The notes: generated from the sequence alone by a model not told the origin. A stretch of 64,000 nt of DNA from Bacillus sp. ISL-7 (GCF_018613065.1 NZ_JAGGQW010000047.1:62001-126000); one strand, 5' to 3'; positions 8,767 through 18,047 are shown, counted from the stretch's first letter. Translations and numbers: made by a program.

Positions 8767-9882
8767 ATGAAAAGAAATATCTTTAAAAGTACACTCGTAT
8801 CAGCATTAGCAGCAACACTCTTACTCACAGGCTGTGCTTCTGAGGGAGAAAAAAAACAAGCAAGTGCTCATAAAAAGGTTTCACTTGAAGGTGTATCTGA
8901 AAAGTTTACAAGTGGTGATCCGTTAAAAATCAAGGTTATCCGTAAAATTGGCGGTGATGATCATACTGCCCAATTCCTAGCAGGTGCAAAAGAAGAGGGA
9001 GAAGCCTTAGGTTTTCAAGTGGACGTGTTTACCGCAAATGGTGATACAGCTAAGTTCCATGATGCTATTAATCAGGCATTAGACCAGGATTATGATGGAT
9101 TTATCATCTCTCATGGTGACGATGATGCGACTGTTAATGATGTAAAAAAGATAGTTGAAAAAGGAAAAAGTGTAGTTACATTTGACTCCAATCCAAATAT
9201 TGCGAAGCTTGATGGAGTAACGCTTACTTCACAGGATGATGAAGCCTTAGCAACTTTAGCCCTTGATCAACTAGTAAAGAATACAAAGGGTAAAGCAAAT
9301 ATTGCCTACCTATGGGTCGACGGTTTCCCTGCAATGGTTAGACGTAATAAGGTTTATCAAGAAGTCCTTTCAAAAAATCCTGAAATTAAAGAAGTGGAAC
9401 GCTTTGGTGTGGCTGCGGCAGATACAAGTGTACAAACACAAAACGCAGTTGCAGCCATGTTAAATAAATATCCAAAAGGCAAACTGGATGCCATATTTGC
9501 TACTTGGGATGCTTTTGCAATCGGTGCAGCACGAGCATTGAAAGAAGCAGGACGTGAAGAAGTGAAGATTTATGGAATCGATGTTTCCAATGCGGATCTG
9601 CAAGAAATTCAAAGAAAAGGCAGCGCTTGGAAATACACAGCAGCTGTCGATCCGAAACTTATCGGTGCTGTTGATATGAGAATACTCGCGAAAAAGCTTG
9701 CAGGTGAAGAAACACCACAGACCTTTGATTTAGATGCTTCACTTGTTTCACAAGAAAATCTTCTCAAAGCAAAAGAGCCTGTAAACATGGTTAATCTGGC
9801 AAAAATTATCCCAGGCTGGGGTCAATCGACTGCATTTGAGGAAGAGTGGATAAAGACGTTAAAGAAGCATTATAAAGAATAG
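8767..9882 (+). CDS. Sugar-type ABC substrate-binding lipoprotein under SAM riboswitch
   Basis: A 371-residue extracytoplasmic binding protein of the RbsB/peripla_BP_4 type. The signal peptide ends in the lipobox LLTGCAS, so it is anchored by a lipidated Cys at about residue 23. The fold signature is an alpha/beta two-lobe protein with a DGFIISHGDDD stretch and the downstream DAIFATWDAFAIGAARAL. It is the first gene of a three-gene CUT2-type importer and is controlled by the S-box 5' leader. That control points to a sulfur metabolite; published comparative genomics predicted an S-box-regulated methylthioribose importer (MtnABC), and this operon is a good candidate. Substrate assignment is inference. 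Confidence 0.87.
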   Translation: MKRNIFKSTLVSALAATLLLTGCASEGEKKQASAHKKVSLEGVSEKFTSGDPLKIKVIRKIGGDDHTAQFLAGAKEEGEALGFQVDVFTANGDTAKFHDAINQALDQDYDGFIISHGDDDATVNDVKKIVEKGKSVVTFDSNPNIAKLDGVTLTSQDDEALATLALDQLVKNTKGKANIAYLWVDGFPAMVRRNKVYQEVLSKNPEIKEVERFGVAAADTSVQTQNAVAAMLNKYPKGKLDAIFATWDAFAIGAARALKEAGREEVKIYGIDVSNADLQEIQRKGSAWKYTAAVDPKLIGAVDMRILAKKLAGEETPQTFDLDASLVSQENLLKAKEPVNMVNLAKIIPGWGQSTAFEEEWIKTLKKHYKE

Positions 9883-9951
9883 TCGGTATACAACTAGACA
9901 CTCTCTTTTTCAATAGATGAAGAGAGTGTTTGCTTACGGGGGATGATTTTG

Positions 9952-11454
9952 ATGAGATCAGCATTGGAGATGAAAAACATCTCAATAGAGTTTCCTGGTG
10001 TGAAGGCATTGAATCAGGTCGACTTTTCGATGGAAACGGGAGAAATCCAAGCTTTGATTGGAGCAAATGGGGCAGGGAAATCAACGTTAATGAAGGTTCT
10101 AGCGGGTGCATATGACCACTATACCGGTGAAATAAGCTTAGATGAGAAAAATCTGAGGATTCGTTCTCCGAAAAATGCACAGGACGCAGGAATACAAATT
10201 GTTTATCAAGAAGTAGATACGGCTCTCATTCCATATTTAACTGTCGCAGAAAATATTATGCTCCTTGATACAGTCCATAACATGGGGAAAAAGCAATGGA
10301 TGAAATGGAAGAACCTTCATCAAAGAGCGGATGAAATACTTGCAAGAATGAACATTATGCTTCCGACGAAGAAGCTAGTAAGTGAGTTAACGTTGGCGGA
10401 AAAACAAATGATCTTAATCGCTAGGGCTGTTTCAAATCAATGTAAGTTTCTTATTTTAGACGAGCCGACAGCACCATTGAGTCATACTGAAACGACGGAA
10501 CTATTCCGGATTGTCCGTGATTTAAAAAAGCAAAATGTAGGTGTTATCTTTATTTCCCATCGCTTGCCAGAAATTTTTGAAGTCTGTGATGAAGTTACTG
10601 TGATGAGAAACGGTGAATTTGTTGCAAAAGAGCGAGTTACTGATACGACTATCAACAAAGTGGTGGAGCATATGCTGGGTCAAAAATTAGAGGAACAGTT
10701 CCCAGAGAAGAATACGTCCATTGGAAAAACGATCCTTGAAGTAAAAGGACTTTCAGATAGAGAGAAAATTAAAGATTTACATATTCATGTTAAAGCAGGG
10801 GAAATCATTGGAATTGCCGGTCTTGTCGGTGCTGGAAAAACAGAATTGTGTAAGGCGTTATTCGGCTCTGAGAAATTAACGGGGGGAGACATCTTTCTTC
10901 ATGGCAATAATTTAAAATTAAAGAGTCCCTATCATGCGGTTAAAAAGGGAATTGCTCTAGTTCCTGAAGAACGGAGAAAGGAAGGAATCCTAGTTCTTGA
11001 ATCAGTAGAAACTAATTTAACAGCTGCTAATTTAGGTGAATTTTCAAAGAGATTAAGCTTTTTAGATCGAAAAAAAGAAAAAGAAACGGCAAAGCAGTTG
11101 ATCCATCGCCTCGGAATTAAAACACCTTCAGAAGAAACCAAGGTACAGAATCTTTCCGGAGGGAATCAGCAAAAGGTCGCAATCGGAAAGTGGCTCGTAG
11201 CTGAAGCAGATGTATATATTTTTGACGAACCAACCAAAGGCGTCGATGTTGGCGCAAAGAAGGATATCTTTGAGTTAATCGCTGAACTAGCGAAGCGGGG
11301 TAAAGCAATTATTTATGCTTCTTCAGAGCTTTCGGAGATTATTGGGATTACTGATCGGGTCTATGTTTTATACGACGGCAGGTCCGTAAAGGAAATTGAA
11401 ACGAGAGAAACGAACGAAGAAGAACTATTATTTTATTCAACAGGGGGCAGGTAA
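9952..11454 (+). CDS. CUT2-type sugar ABC transporter ATPase (RbsA-like, two ATPase domains)
   Basis: About 500 residues with two fused ABC ATPase domains, as in RbsA, MglA and XylG. The first has Walker A GANGAGKSTL and Walker B FLILDEPTAP; the second has GLVGAGKTEL, the signature LSGGNQQKVAIGKWL and YIFDEPTKGVDVG. The first-domain signature is degenerate (ELTLAEKQMI), as is usual for this family. It energises uptake through the permease encoded next. ATG 9952 is chosen because the GGGGG ribosome site abuts the ATG at 9943 but lies at good distance from 9952. Confidence 0.92.
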   Translation: MRSALEMKNISIEFPGVKALNQVDFSMETGEIQALIGANGAGKSTLMKVLAGAYDHYTGEISLDEKNLRIRSPKNAQDAGIQIVYQEVDTALIPYLTVAENIMLLDTVHNMGKKQWMKWKNLHQRADEILARMNIMLPTKKLVSELTLAEKQMILIARAVSNQCKFLILDEPTAPLSHTETTELFRIVRDLKKQNVGVIFISHRLPEIFEVCDEVTVMRNGEFVAKERVTDTTINKVVEHMLGQKLEEQFPEKNTSIGKTILEVKGLSDREKIKDLHIHVKAGEIIGIAGLVGAGKTELCKALFGSEKLTGGDIFLHGNNLKLKSPYHAVKKGIALVPEERRKEGILVLESVETNLTAANLGEFSKRLSFLDRKKEKETAKQLIHRLGIKTPSEETKVQNLSGGNQQKVAIGKWLVAEADVYIFDEPTKGVDVGAKKDIFELIAELAKRGKAIIYASSELSEIIGITDRVYVLYDGRSVKEIETRETNEEELLFYSTGGR

Positions 11455-11455
11455 A

Positions 11456-12460
11456 ATGGAGGCAAATATTGCAGCAAAGAATCAGGTAGCCCCGGCAAAA
11501 AAAGTCTTTGAGTTATTTCGCTTTTTATATAAATATGGGACGATTATTACGATTCTTGCACTTATTATTATTTTTTCAGTGGCTAATCCTACTTTTATTC
11601 AGGGCAGTAATATCATCAATATCTTACGTTCGATCTCCATTGTAACGATTATCGCTATCGGTATTACGATTTCATTGTCTGTCGATGGTTTTGATTTATC
11701 GGTGGGATCGGTCGCTTCCTTATCAAACGCCATTGTCATTTCGATGTTTGTTTGGTTTTCACAAAACACATTGGTGGCGGTCATTTCTGCGATTTGTGCT
11801 TCCTTAGTAGTAGGAGCAATAAACTCATTCATGATTGTGAAATTAAGAATTCCAGATATGCTGATGACACTCGCTACGATGTTTATTATTCAAGGGACAG
11901 CATTGACGTATACAAAAGGGGCTACTGTTTCACAAAACATGGTTATGCCTGATGGCTCGATGGCATCGGGTCTGATCAGTCCTTTTTTTGCAAAAATCGG
12001 AGAAGTGCCGTGGATTATTCTCATTATGGCTGTGACCGTGATCCTCGTGCATATCTTTTTGAACTATACAAAGCATGGTCGATATATGTATGTGATCGGT
12101 GGTAACAAAGAAGCGGCGAGACTATCAGGTATCGCAGTTAATAAATATAAAGTGGCAGCATATTTGCTTTCGGCTCTGTTTGCCTCCATTGGCGGGATTG
12201 TGCTCGCTTCAAGGGTTTTGACATCAGAAATTAACTCTGGTGCTCCCTATTTAATGGATTCAGTTGCCGCCGCCTATATTGGATTTTCAGTACTTGGGGC
12301 TGGAAAGGCCAACGCGTTTGGAACATTTGTTGGAGCCGTCCTGATCGGGATTCTCCAAAACGGACTCGTGATGATGTCCGTCCCATATTATGCGATGGAT
12401 ATTGTTAAAGGCACCGTCTTAGCCTTTGCATTAGCGATTACGTATTATAAACAAAAATAA
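11456..12460 (+). CDS. CUT2-type sugar ABC transporter permease (RbsC-like)
   Basis: A 334-residue permease of the BPD_transp_2 family with about 8-10 hydrophobic segments. Family marks are GITISLSVDGFDLSVGSVASL and GGNKEAARLSGI, the cytoplasmic loop that docks on the ATPase. The start is ATG 11456, one base after the ATPase stop codon and 4-5 bases after AGGGGGCAGG; an open stretch upstream overlaps the ATPase gene and is not used. A single permease gene is present, unlike the AI-2 (Lsr) importer, which has two. Confidence 0.91.
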   Translation: MEANIAAKNQVAPAKKVFELFRFLYKYGTIITILALIIIFSVANPTFIQGSNIINILRSISIVTIIAIGITISLSVDGFDLSVGSVASLSNAIVISMFVWFSQNTLVAVISAICASLVVGAINSFMIVKLRIPDMLMTLATMFIIQGTALTYTKGATVSQNMVMPDGSMASGLISPFFAKIGEVPWIILIMAVTVILVHIFLNYTKHGRYMYVIGGNKEAARLSGIAVNKYKVAAYLLSALFASIGGIVLASRVLTSEINSGAPYLMDSVAAAYIGFSVLGAGKANAFGTFVGAVLIGILQNGLVMMSVPYYAMDIVKGTVLAFALAITYYKQK

Positions 12461-12472
12461 TTGAACTATGAT

Positions 12473-12509
12473 CAACCTATCCATTTTGCGGTTAGGTTTA
12501 TTTTTTTTG
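12473..12509 (+). terminator. Terminator of the riboswitch-controlled ABC operon
   Basis: AACCTA / TAGGTT stem with an internal GC-containing loop, followed by a run of T residues. Confidence 0.65.
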
Positions 12510-12580
12510 AAAAACCAGAGTAAAATCTACAAATATAAGTAAGTTTTGAGGAACAATATTTAGAGATAGGAGGGATCTTA

Positions 12581-12811
12581 ATGGAACATTATGAAGCATT
12601 TCTGAGTAGTAAGAATTGGGTAGATACCGATTTAGATTCAAGGTATATAAATGTTAATCATCCCTATGCTATCTTAATTTCTAAGGATGAAGGGCAAATT
12701 ACCTTAAGAGGTAACACTGGGTTTGATAATGGGCAAAATGGCGAGGAGATTTTTACGTTTAACTCATTGAAAGAGCTCCAAGAGTGGTTTGAAAACAATA
12801 TAGGGGAGTAA
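12581..12811 (+). CDS. Small acidic protein of unknown function
   Basis: A 76-residue soluble protein without signal peptide or membrane segment, rich in Asp, Glu and aromatic residues. Its C-terminus EIFTFNSLKELQEWFENN looks like an amphipathic helix. A strong ribosome site (AGGAGGGATCTTA before ATG) and a terminator directly after the stop support it as a real single-gene unit. No family is recognised. Confidence 0.6.
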   Translation: MEHYEAFLSSKNWVDTDLDSRYINVNHPYAILISKDEGQITLRGNTGFDNGQNGEEIFTFNSLKELQEWFENNIGE

Positions 12812-12819
12812 CAAGAAAA

Positions 12820-12856
12820 AGCAGCCAGGGAAGACCCCTGGCTATTTTGCTTTTTG
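12820..12856 (+). terminator. Terminator after the 76-residue protein gene
   Basis: Stem AGCCAGGG / CCCTGGCT with a short loop and a T-rich tail. Confidence 0.75.
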
Positions 12857-12873
12857 TCGAGAAATGTCGTTTC

Positions 12874-12888
12874 ATTTTTCTGAAAATT
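12874..12888 (+). promoter_or_regulatory. CodY box upstream of the frl operon
   Basis: ATTTTTCTGAAAATT matches the CodY consensus AATTTTCWGAAAATT at 14 of 15 positions and ends four bases before the putative -35 box TTGACT. CodY repression of frlBONMD is known in B. subtilis, so the site predicts shut-off when GTP and branched-chain amino acids are plentiful. Confidence 0.75.
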
Positions 12889-12891
12889 CAA

Positions 12892-12960
12892 TTGACTAGA
12901 GTTTAAAAGTATAGTAATTTATATATAACAACATATAACATTATATAAAGTTGTATATTG
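12892..12960 (+). promoter_or_regulatory. frl promoter with overlapping FrlR operator-like repeat
   Basis: TTGACT at 12892, a 17-base spacer and a weak TAATTT. Just downstream (12923-12960) is an AT-rich imperfect dyad with ACAAC and GTTGT arms. Part of it, TATAACAACATAT, recurs in inverted form (ATATGTTGTATA) in front of frlR near 18876-18889. A sequence shared by both promoters is what a GntR-type repressor with autoregulation would need. The assignment to FrlR is inference. Confidence 0.5.
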
Positions 12961-13017
12961 TTTAAAAGAGTTTACTAGTGTTCATTCACTAAAATATTTT
13001 ATCAGGGAGGCAACAAA

Positions 13018-14007
13018 ATGACGACTGAATTAGTAATTGACGTGAAAAATCAAGTGCAACAAGCATTAGCAGAGGTAGAAAAAAGAAATATTTCCAATGT
13101 TTTCTTTGTAGCATGCGGAGGATCATCTGCCATTATGTATCCAAGCAAGTATGTAATTGACCGTGAAGCAAAGGTTCTTGATGCCCATCTTTTTAGTGCA
13201 AATGAATTTATCCATCGCAATCATGCAAAACTTGGAAGTAATTCCCTGGTTATTTTGTGCTCGCACTCAGGAACAACACCTGAAACAGTAGAAGCAGCAA
13301 AATTTGCTAGAGCAAAAGGTGCATTTGCTGTTTCTTTAACGAATGTGGAAGCGTCACCATTAGCGCTAGCTTCAGATGTCGTGCTGAAGTATCAATGGGG
13401 CGAAAAAGCAAGCGCTTTCACAACCAATTATTCAGTACTATATCAACTAGTGTTTGGTGTACTAAAAGTTGTTGAAAATAACAAAAAGGCTAGTTTAGTA
13501 GAAGAAAGTCTTGAGAACTTACAAAATGTTTACGAAAAAGCTGCTGCACTCTACCAAACAAAGGCAGAGGCTTTTGGTCAACAGTATAAAGATGAAAAAA
13601 TTATTTATACAATGGCAAGCGGAGCAAATTATGGTGTTGCCTACTCTTATGCAATTTGTATCCTCATGGAAATGCAATGGGTTCACTCACACGCCATTCA
13701 CGCGGGAGAATACTTCCACGGACCATTTGAAATTATTGATGAAGAAACACCTTTTATTATCCTGCTAGGCTTGGACGAAACAAGACATTTAGAAGAAAGA
13801 GCATTAGAATTCTCTAAGCGTTATGGCAAGAAGTTGGTTGTCCTTGATGCAAAAGACTTCGATTTCACTGGGGTTGCAGAGGAAGTACAAGGATACATTG
13901 CCCCATTAGTTTTAAATTACGTATTAAGAAAATATGCGGATCAGTTAGCAGAAGCACGAAATCATCCGCTATCAAAAAGAAGATATATGTGGACAGTTGA
14001 ATACTAA
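13018..14007 (+). CDS. frlB: Fructosamine 6-phosphate deglycase FrlB
   Basis: A 329-residue double-SIS-domain protein. FrlB cleaves 6-phosphofructosamines (glycated amino acids after FrlD phosphorylation) to glucose 6-phosphate and the free amine. SIS features are GGSSAIMYPSKY and the LVILCSHSGTTPETV sugar-phosphate loop; the HAGEYFHGPFE motif near the end is typical of SIS isomerases and deglycases. It opens an operon with the B. subtilis order frlB-O-N-M-D and matching lengths, which settles the name. The ribosome site GGGAGG lies 8 bases before the ATG. Confidence 0.93.
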   Translation: MTTELVIDVKNQVQQALAEVEKRNISNVFFVACGGSSAIMYPSKYVIDREAKVLDAHLFSANEFIHRNHAKLGSNSLVILCSHSGTTPETVEAAKFARAKGAFAVSLTNVEASPLALASDVVLKYQWGEKASAFTTNYSVLYQLVFGVLKVVENNKKASLVEESLENLQNVYEKAAALYQTKAEAFGQQYKDEKIIYTMASGANYGVAYSYAICILMEMQWVHSHAIHAGEYFHGPFEIIDEETPFIILLGLDETRHLEERALEFSKRYGKKLVVLDAKDFDFTGVAEEVQGYIAPLVLNYVLRKYADQLAEARNHPLSKRRYMWTVEY

Positions 14008-14075
14008 ACCAAGATGAAATAACAAATATACTGCAATAATCATAGATATGTATTCCTTTCTGGAGGGGAAGCTTA

Positions 14076-15368
14076 ATGAAGAAGTTACTAATTTTAAGTA
14101 TTATTTCTATCCTTTTCCTATCGTTTTTTGCTGGCTGTTCTAAGAGTTCTAGTTCAACAAATGGAAAAGATGTGGTTGAACTTAAATTCTTCCACCGCTG
14201 GCCGAATCAACCTAAAAAGCAATATTTTGAAAAGGCAGTAAAAGAGTTTGAGAAGGCCCATCCCAATATTAAAATTAAAACGGAAGCCGTCTTGAACGAT
14301 TCTTATAAAGAAAAAATTCGTGTTGTCTTAGGATCAAGCACCCCTCCAGATGTCTACTTTTCTTGGAGCGGAGAGTTTGCCTATAACTTCGCACGTCAGG
14401 GACAATCACTTGATTTAACTAATTATGTAAATGAAGATAAAGCGTGGTCAGATCAAATCATTGCCTCCCAGTTCAATTCCTTCACTTTAGATGGTAAGAT
14501 TTATGGGATTCCGTGGTCAACTGACGGCAAGGCCTTCTTTTACAATAAGAAAATTTTCAAGGATTTAAATCTTGAAGTTCCAACCACTTGGTCCGAACTA
14601 ATTGATGTCTCTAAAAAGGTAAAGGCCGCAGGACTTACGCCAATTACATTTGGAAGTAAAGCACCGTGGACGATTTCCCACTATACAGGAACATTGAATC
14701 AATTGATGGTGCCACAGGATGTTCTTGATAAAGATTATGATCCCAAAAATCCTGAAGGTGATTATTCGCATCCAGGTTATGTTAAAGCATTAGAGAAATT
14801 CATGGAACTGAAGCCGTACTTCAATAAAGGAGTTAATTCTGTAGACCATGAATATTCACGGGAGTTATTTAACAGTGGAAAAGCAGCGATCGGCTTCTTC
14901 CAGCTTGCAGAAATCGGGCTTATTGAACCATCTTTAAAAGAGGATTTAGGTGTGTTTAATGTACCAGGTGTGGAAGGTGGAGAAGGAAATGCCAACTCCA
15001 TCACAGCAGCACCTGAAGGAATCATGATTTCTTCGAAAACAAAACATCCGAAGGAAGCAATGGAATTTGTCAAATTCTTAACTTCGAAGGAAAAAGGTAC
15101 AGAGCAGTTAAAAGAAGTAAGTGAATATAGTGCGGTTAAAGGAACAACAACCGATGAAAATGCTTCCAAGCTTCAACAGGATGCTATCAATTTAATTGTT
15201 AATGCAGAACAAACGTACTTATGGTTTGATACAGCTGTTGATATTAAAATAGTTGATGCTTATTTAAATGGAACACAGCTAATGTTGGACGGCAAGAAAA
15301 GTCCAGAAGATGTAATGAAGGATGTCAGAGCAGCAGCAAAAGAAGTTAAGGCGTCTGCAAAAAAATAG
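14076..15368 (+). CDS. frlO: Fructosamine ABC transporter binding lipoprotein FrlO
   Basis: A 430-residue extracellular solute-binding protein of family 1. It has a signal peptide with lipobox FFAGCSK, so it is membrane-anchored through Cys 20 or so. Typical features are LKFFHRWPNQPKKQYFEKAV, PPDVYFSWSGEFA and the GIPWSTDGKAFFYNKK substrate-lobe segment. It captures glycated amino acids for FrlNM. The position after frlB and the length match the B. subtilis operon. An intergenic terminator follows, probably leaving frlO mRNA in excess over the permease genes. Confidence 0.92.
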   Translation: MKKLLILSIISILFLSFFAGCSKSSSSTNGKDVVELKFFHRWPNQPKKQYFEKAVKEFEKAHPNIKIKTEAVLNDSYKEKIRVVLGSSTPPDVYFSWSGEFAYNFARQGQSLDLTNYVNEDKAWSDQIIASQFNSFTLDGKIYGIPWSTDGKAFFYNKKIFKDLNLEVPTTWSELIDVSKKVKAAGLTPITFGSKAPWTISHYTGTLNQLMVPQDVLDKDYDPKNPEGDYSHPGYVKALEKFMELKPYFNKGVNSVDHEYSRELFNSGKAAIGFFQLAEIGLIEPSLKEDLGVFNVPGVEGGEGNANSITAAPEGIMISSKTKHPKEAMEFVKFLTSKEKGTEQLKEVSEYSAVKGTTTDENASKLQQDAINLIVNAEQTYLWFDTAVDIKIVDAYLNGTQLMLDGKKSPEDVMKDVRAAAKEVKASAKK

Positions 15369-15378
15369 GAAGCCAGAA

Positions 15379-15408
15379 AAGGTGGTTGCAAGTTGACCAC
15401 CTTTTTTC
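15379..15408 (+). terminator. Intra-operon terminator/attenuator between frlO and frlN
   Basis: GGTGGT / ACCACC stem followed by six T residues, in the 73-base gap after frlO. The downstream genes must be reached by read-through, a common way to make binding protein more abundant than permease. Confidence 0.7.
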
Positions 15409-15441
15409 CAAAGATACGCCTGTTAAAAAAGGGGAGTTATT

Positions 15442-16323
15442 ATGCAAAATACAAACAAGTGGTTACCATACCTATATATTGCACCTTGCTTAATCTTTAT
15501 GGCCCTTTTTGTTTACTATCCAATTGTTGAAAACTTTTTTTATAGTTTCTATGATTTCTCTGCTTTTTCAGTAGAAAAAACATTTGTTGGCTTTGAAAAT
15601 TTTCTTAATCTTTTTAAAGATGAAGTTTTTTATATAGCTTTAAAAAATAATCTCTGGTATGCAGTGATCTCGATTATTTTTCAGGTATTTGGCGGACTTA
15701 TTCTAGCGGCTATACTTGAAGATCCGCTAACACGATTCATTAGTGGATTGTTCCGTACCGTATTTTTCCTTCCAGTTGTCATCTCGATGACTGTCATCGC
15801 TTTACTGTTTACATTTGTTTATAACCCGGATATCGGAATTTTAAATGGGCTATTAAATATGTTAGGACTTGAGAATTTAACTAGGGCTTGGCTGGGAGAA
15901 TCTGAAACCGCTATCTTCGCTGTTATTGCAGTTTCACAGTGGCAAAGTATTGGTTATATTATGATGTTATTTATTATCGCGATTCAAAATATCCCCCAAG
16001 AATTGTATGAGGCAGCAGAAATTGATGGGGCAGGGAAAATTCGTAAATTCTTTTCAATCACCGTTCCACAAGTAAAAGAGATGTTCTTCGTTACGACACT
16101 TATTACCTTAACCGGTGCATTTACCGTCTTTAATGAACCATATATTTTGACAGGCGGCGGACCGGGTAATTCCAGTGAAGTATTAGGAACATTACTCTAC
16201 CATTCAGCTTTCGGTAAAGACCAAATGGGTTATGCTTCGGCTGTGGCCACTGTGATTTTAATCATCACCTTAATTGTTTCCTTGGTTCAGTTGAAACTAT
16301 TTAAAACAGGAAAGGATGTTTAG
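15442..16323 (+). CDS. frlN: Fructosamine ABC transporter permease FrlN
   Basis: A 293-residue CUT1-type permease with six membrane helices. The cytoplasmic EAA loop reads ELYEAAEIDGAGKIRKFFSI (ATPase docking site). It should pair with FrlM to form the channel for glycated amino acids. No ATPase gene lies in the operon; in B. subtilis the multitask ATPase MsmX or FrlP energises FrlONM, so an ATPase elsewhere in the genome is expected here. Confidence 0.91.
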   Translation: MQNTNKWLPYLYIAPCLIFMALFVYYPIVENFFYSFYDFSAFSVEKTFVGFENFLNLFKDEVFYIALKNNLWYAVISIIFQVFGGLILAAILEDPLTRFISGLFRTVFFLPVVISMTVIALLFTFVYNPDIGILNGLLNMLGLENLTRAWLGESETAIFAVIAVSQWQSIGYIMMLFIIAIQNIPQELYEAAEIDGAGKIRKFFSITVPQVKEMFFVTTLITLTGAFTVFNEPYILTGGGPGNSSEVLGTLLYHSAFGKDQMGYASAVATVILIITLIVSLVQLKLFKTGKDV

Positions 16324-16324
16324 A

Positions 16325-17209
16325 GTGGAGACAAGCAAAGTAATGGACTACCATCATTCGATCCCAATCACAAAGAAAAATAGGAAGCAAAAGAATGTTG
16401 TTAAAAGTCTGCCAATTTTTACAATCCTGATCTTTTATTTTGTAGTGATTGCTTATCCGCTTTTTTGGATGGTAATTAACTCATTTAAGTCCACTCCAGA
16501 GATTTTCTCCAGCAGCTGGGCTTTACCAAAAGAATGGCTGTTTTCCAATTATACAGAGGCATGGAACACAGGGATTTCTGGATATTTTGTTAATAGTTTA
16601 ATTGTTACAGCGACAACCTGCTTCCTAACAGTATTAATAAGTGCACTCGGAGCCTACAGTTTATCTAGGTTTGAATTTAAAGGGAAGAACATTCTATTAG
16701 TTTTCTGTATGGGAGGAATGATGCTCTCCCCACAAGTTAGTTTAGTCCCGCTATACAAGCTCATCCAATTATTAGGAATTCATGATACGTATTTTGCAAT
16801 GATCTTTCCCTATGTTGCTTACCGAATTCCAATCACCATCCTTCTGATCAGAGCTGCTTTTCTAGAGGTACCGAAAGAATTAGAGGAGTCTGCCTTTTTG
16901 GACGGATGTAATACATGGACCATTTTTACAAAAATCTTTGTACCTTTAAATAAACCGATATTACTAACTGCGGTAGTGTTAACAGCCTATTATACTTGGA
17001 ACGAGTTTATGTTTGCGTTAATCTTTGTTGATTCTGATGCGCTAAAAACCATCCCTGCTGGATTGATGCAATTTAGGGATGCCCTTCAAACGAATTGGGG
17101 TGTTCTGATGGCTGGCTTAATGATTTCAGCCCTGCCGATCATTCTCTTATTTATGTTTATGCAGAAGTATTTTATTAGAGGTTTATCATCAGGTAGTGTT
17201 AAAGGATAA
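16325..17209 (+). CDS. frlM: Fructosamine ABC transporter permease FrlM
   Basis: The second CUT1-type permease, about 294 residues and six helices. Its EAA-like loop is ELEESAFLDGCNTWTIFTKI. It begins one base after the frlN stop if GTG 16325 is used, with GGAAAGGATG at good spacing; an ATG at 16316 lies on the ribosome site and is unlikely. Tight spacing suggests translational coupling with FrlN. Confidence 0.9.
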   Translation: METSKVMDYHHSIPITKKNRKQKNVVKSLPIFTILIFYFVVIAYPLFWMVINSFKSTPEIFSSSWALPKEWLFSNYTEAWNTGISGYFVNSLIVTATTCFLTVLISALGAYSLSRFEFKGKNILLVFCMGGMMLSPQVSLVPLYKLIQLLGIHDTYFAMIFPYVAYRIPITILLIRAAFLEVPKELEESAFLDGCNTWTIFTKIFVPLNKPILLTAVVLTAYYTWNEFMFALIFVDSDALKTIPAGLMQFRDALQTNWGVLMAGLMISALPIILLFMFMQKYFIRGLSSGSVKG

Positions 17210-17225
17210 GAAGGAGTGGGGAAAT

Positions 17226-18047
17226 ATGAAAATTATTGGAATAGGCGATAATGTTGTTGATATTTACCAGGATCGTAATGAAATGTTTCCTGGTGGAAAT
17301 GCTTTAAATGTTGCTGTTTTAGCTAAACAAAGTGGAGCGGAGTCAGCGGCATTTATAGGTATTGTTGGAACGGATGTAGAAGGGGATCATATTCTAGATT
17401 CTTTAAACAAGAACTTAATAGATACTAGTCATGTTCGAAGAGCGGTTGGGGAAAGTGGAAAGGCTTATGTTGATCTAAATGTGGAAGGGGACCGAATCTT
17501 TATTAAATCAAATAAAGGCGGTGTTCAGGCTAAACTAAAGCTTAATTTATCAGTCGATGACTATGAATACATCAAAGCGTTTGATGTGGTACATACCAGT
17601 ATATATAGTCATTTAGAGGAAGAATTGCCATTGCTTAAACAACATTTACCCGTTTCCTATGATTTCTCTAATCATTTTACAACAGAATTATTAGAAAAGG
17701 TTTGCCCTCATATCCAGTTTGCGTTTATTTCAGGAAGTGATTTTACAGAAGTTGAACTAGAAGAGCTCTTTCTTAAAATACATGGACTCGGAACGCCGTT
17801 TATCATTATCACTAGAGGTTCTAAGGGCGTAATTATGTCTCATCATAACAAACGATACAAACAGGGAATTGAAGAAGCAAATGTGATTGATACCTTAGGT
17901 GCAGGGGATTCTTTCATTGCTGGTTTTTTAACCAACCACTTTAATGGGTTTGCCATTGAGGAATCTTTGAAAGCAGCGGCACAGATTGCTGCAAGAACAT
18001 GTGAAGTGAACGGTGCATTTGGGTTTGGTAGACAATTAACTTTCTAA
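17226..18047 (+). CDS. frlD: Fructosamine kinase FrlD (PfkB family)
   Basis: A 273-residue PfkB/ribokinase-fold sugar kinase. FrlD phosphorylates fructosamines at O-6 before FrlB cleavage. The N-terminal MFPGGNALNVAVLAKQSG is the first PfkB signature, and DTLGAGDSFIAGFLTN is the second, with the catalytic Asp in GAGD. The start is ATG 17226, placed after AAGGAGTGGGG; an upstream in-frame ATG at 17196 overlaps the frlM end and lacks a ribosome site. Confidence 0.92.
   Translation: MKIIGIGDNVVDIYQDRNEMFPGGNALNVAVLAKQSGAESAAFIGIVGTDVEGDHILDSLNKNLIDTSHVRRAVGESGKAYVDLNVEGDRIFIKSNKGGVQAKLKLNLSVDDYEYIKAFDVVHTSIYSHLEEELPLLKQHLPVSYDFSNHFTTELLEKVCPHIQFAFISGSDFTEVELEELFLKIHGLGTPFIIITRGSKGVIMSHHNKRYKQGIEEANVIDTLGAGDSFIAGFLTNHFNGFAIEESLKAAAQIAARTCEVNGAFGFGRQLTF

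Noticed and set aside
8616..8828. 70-codon minus-strand frame
   Set aside because: It runs antisense through the riboswitch terminator and the start of the lipoprotein gene; no ribosome site.
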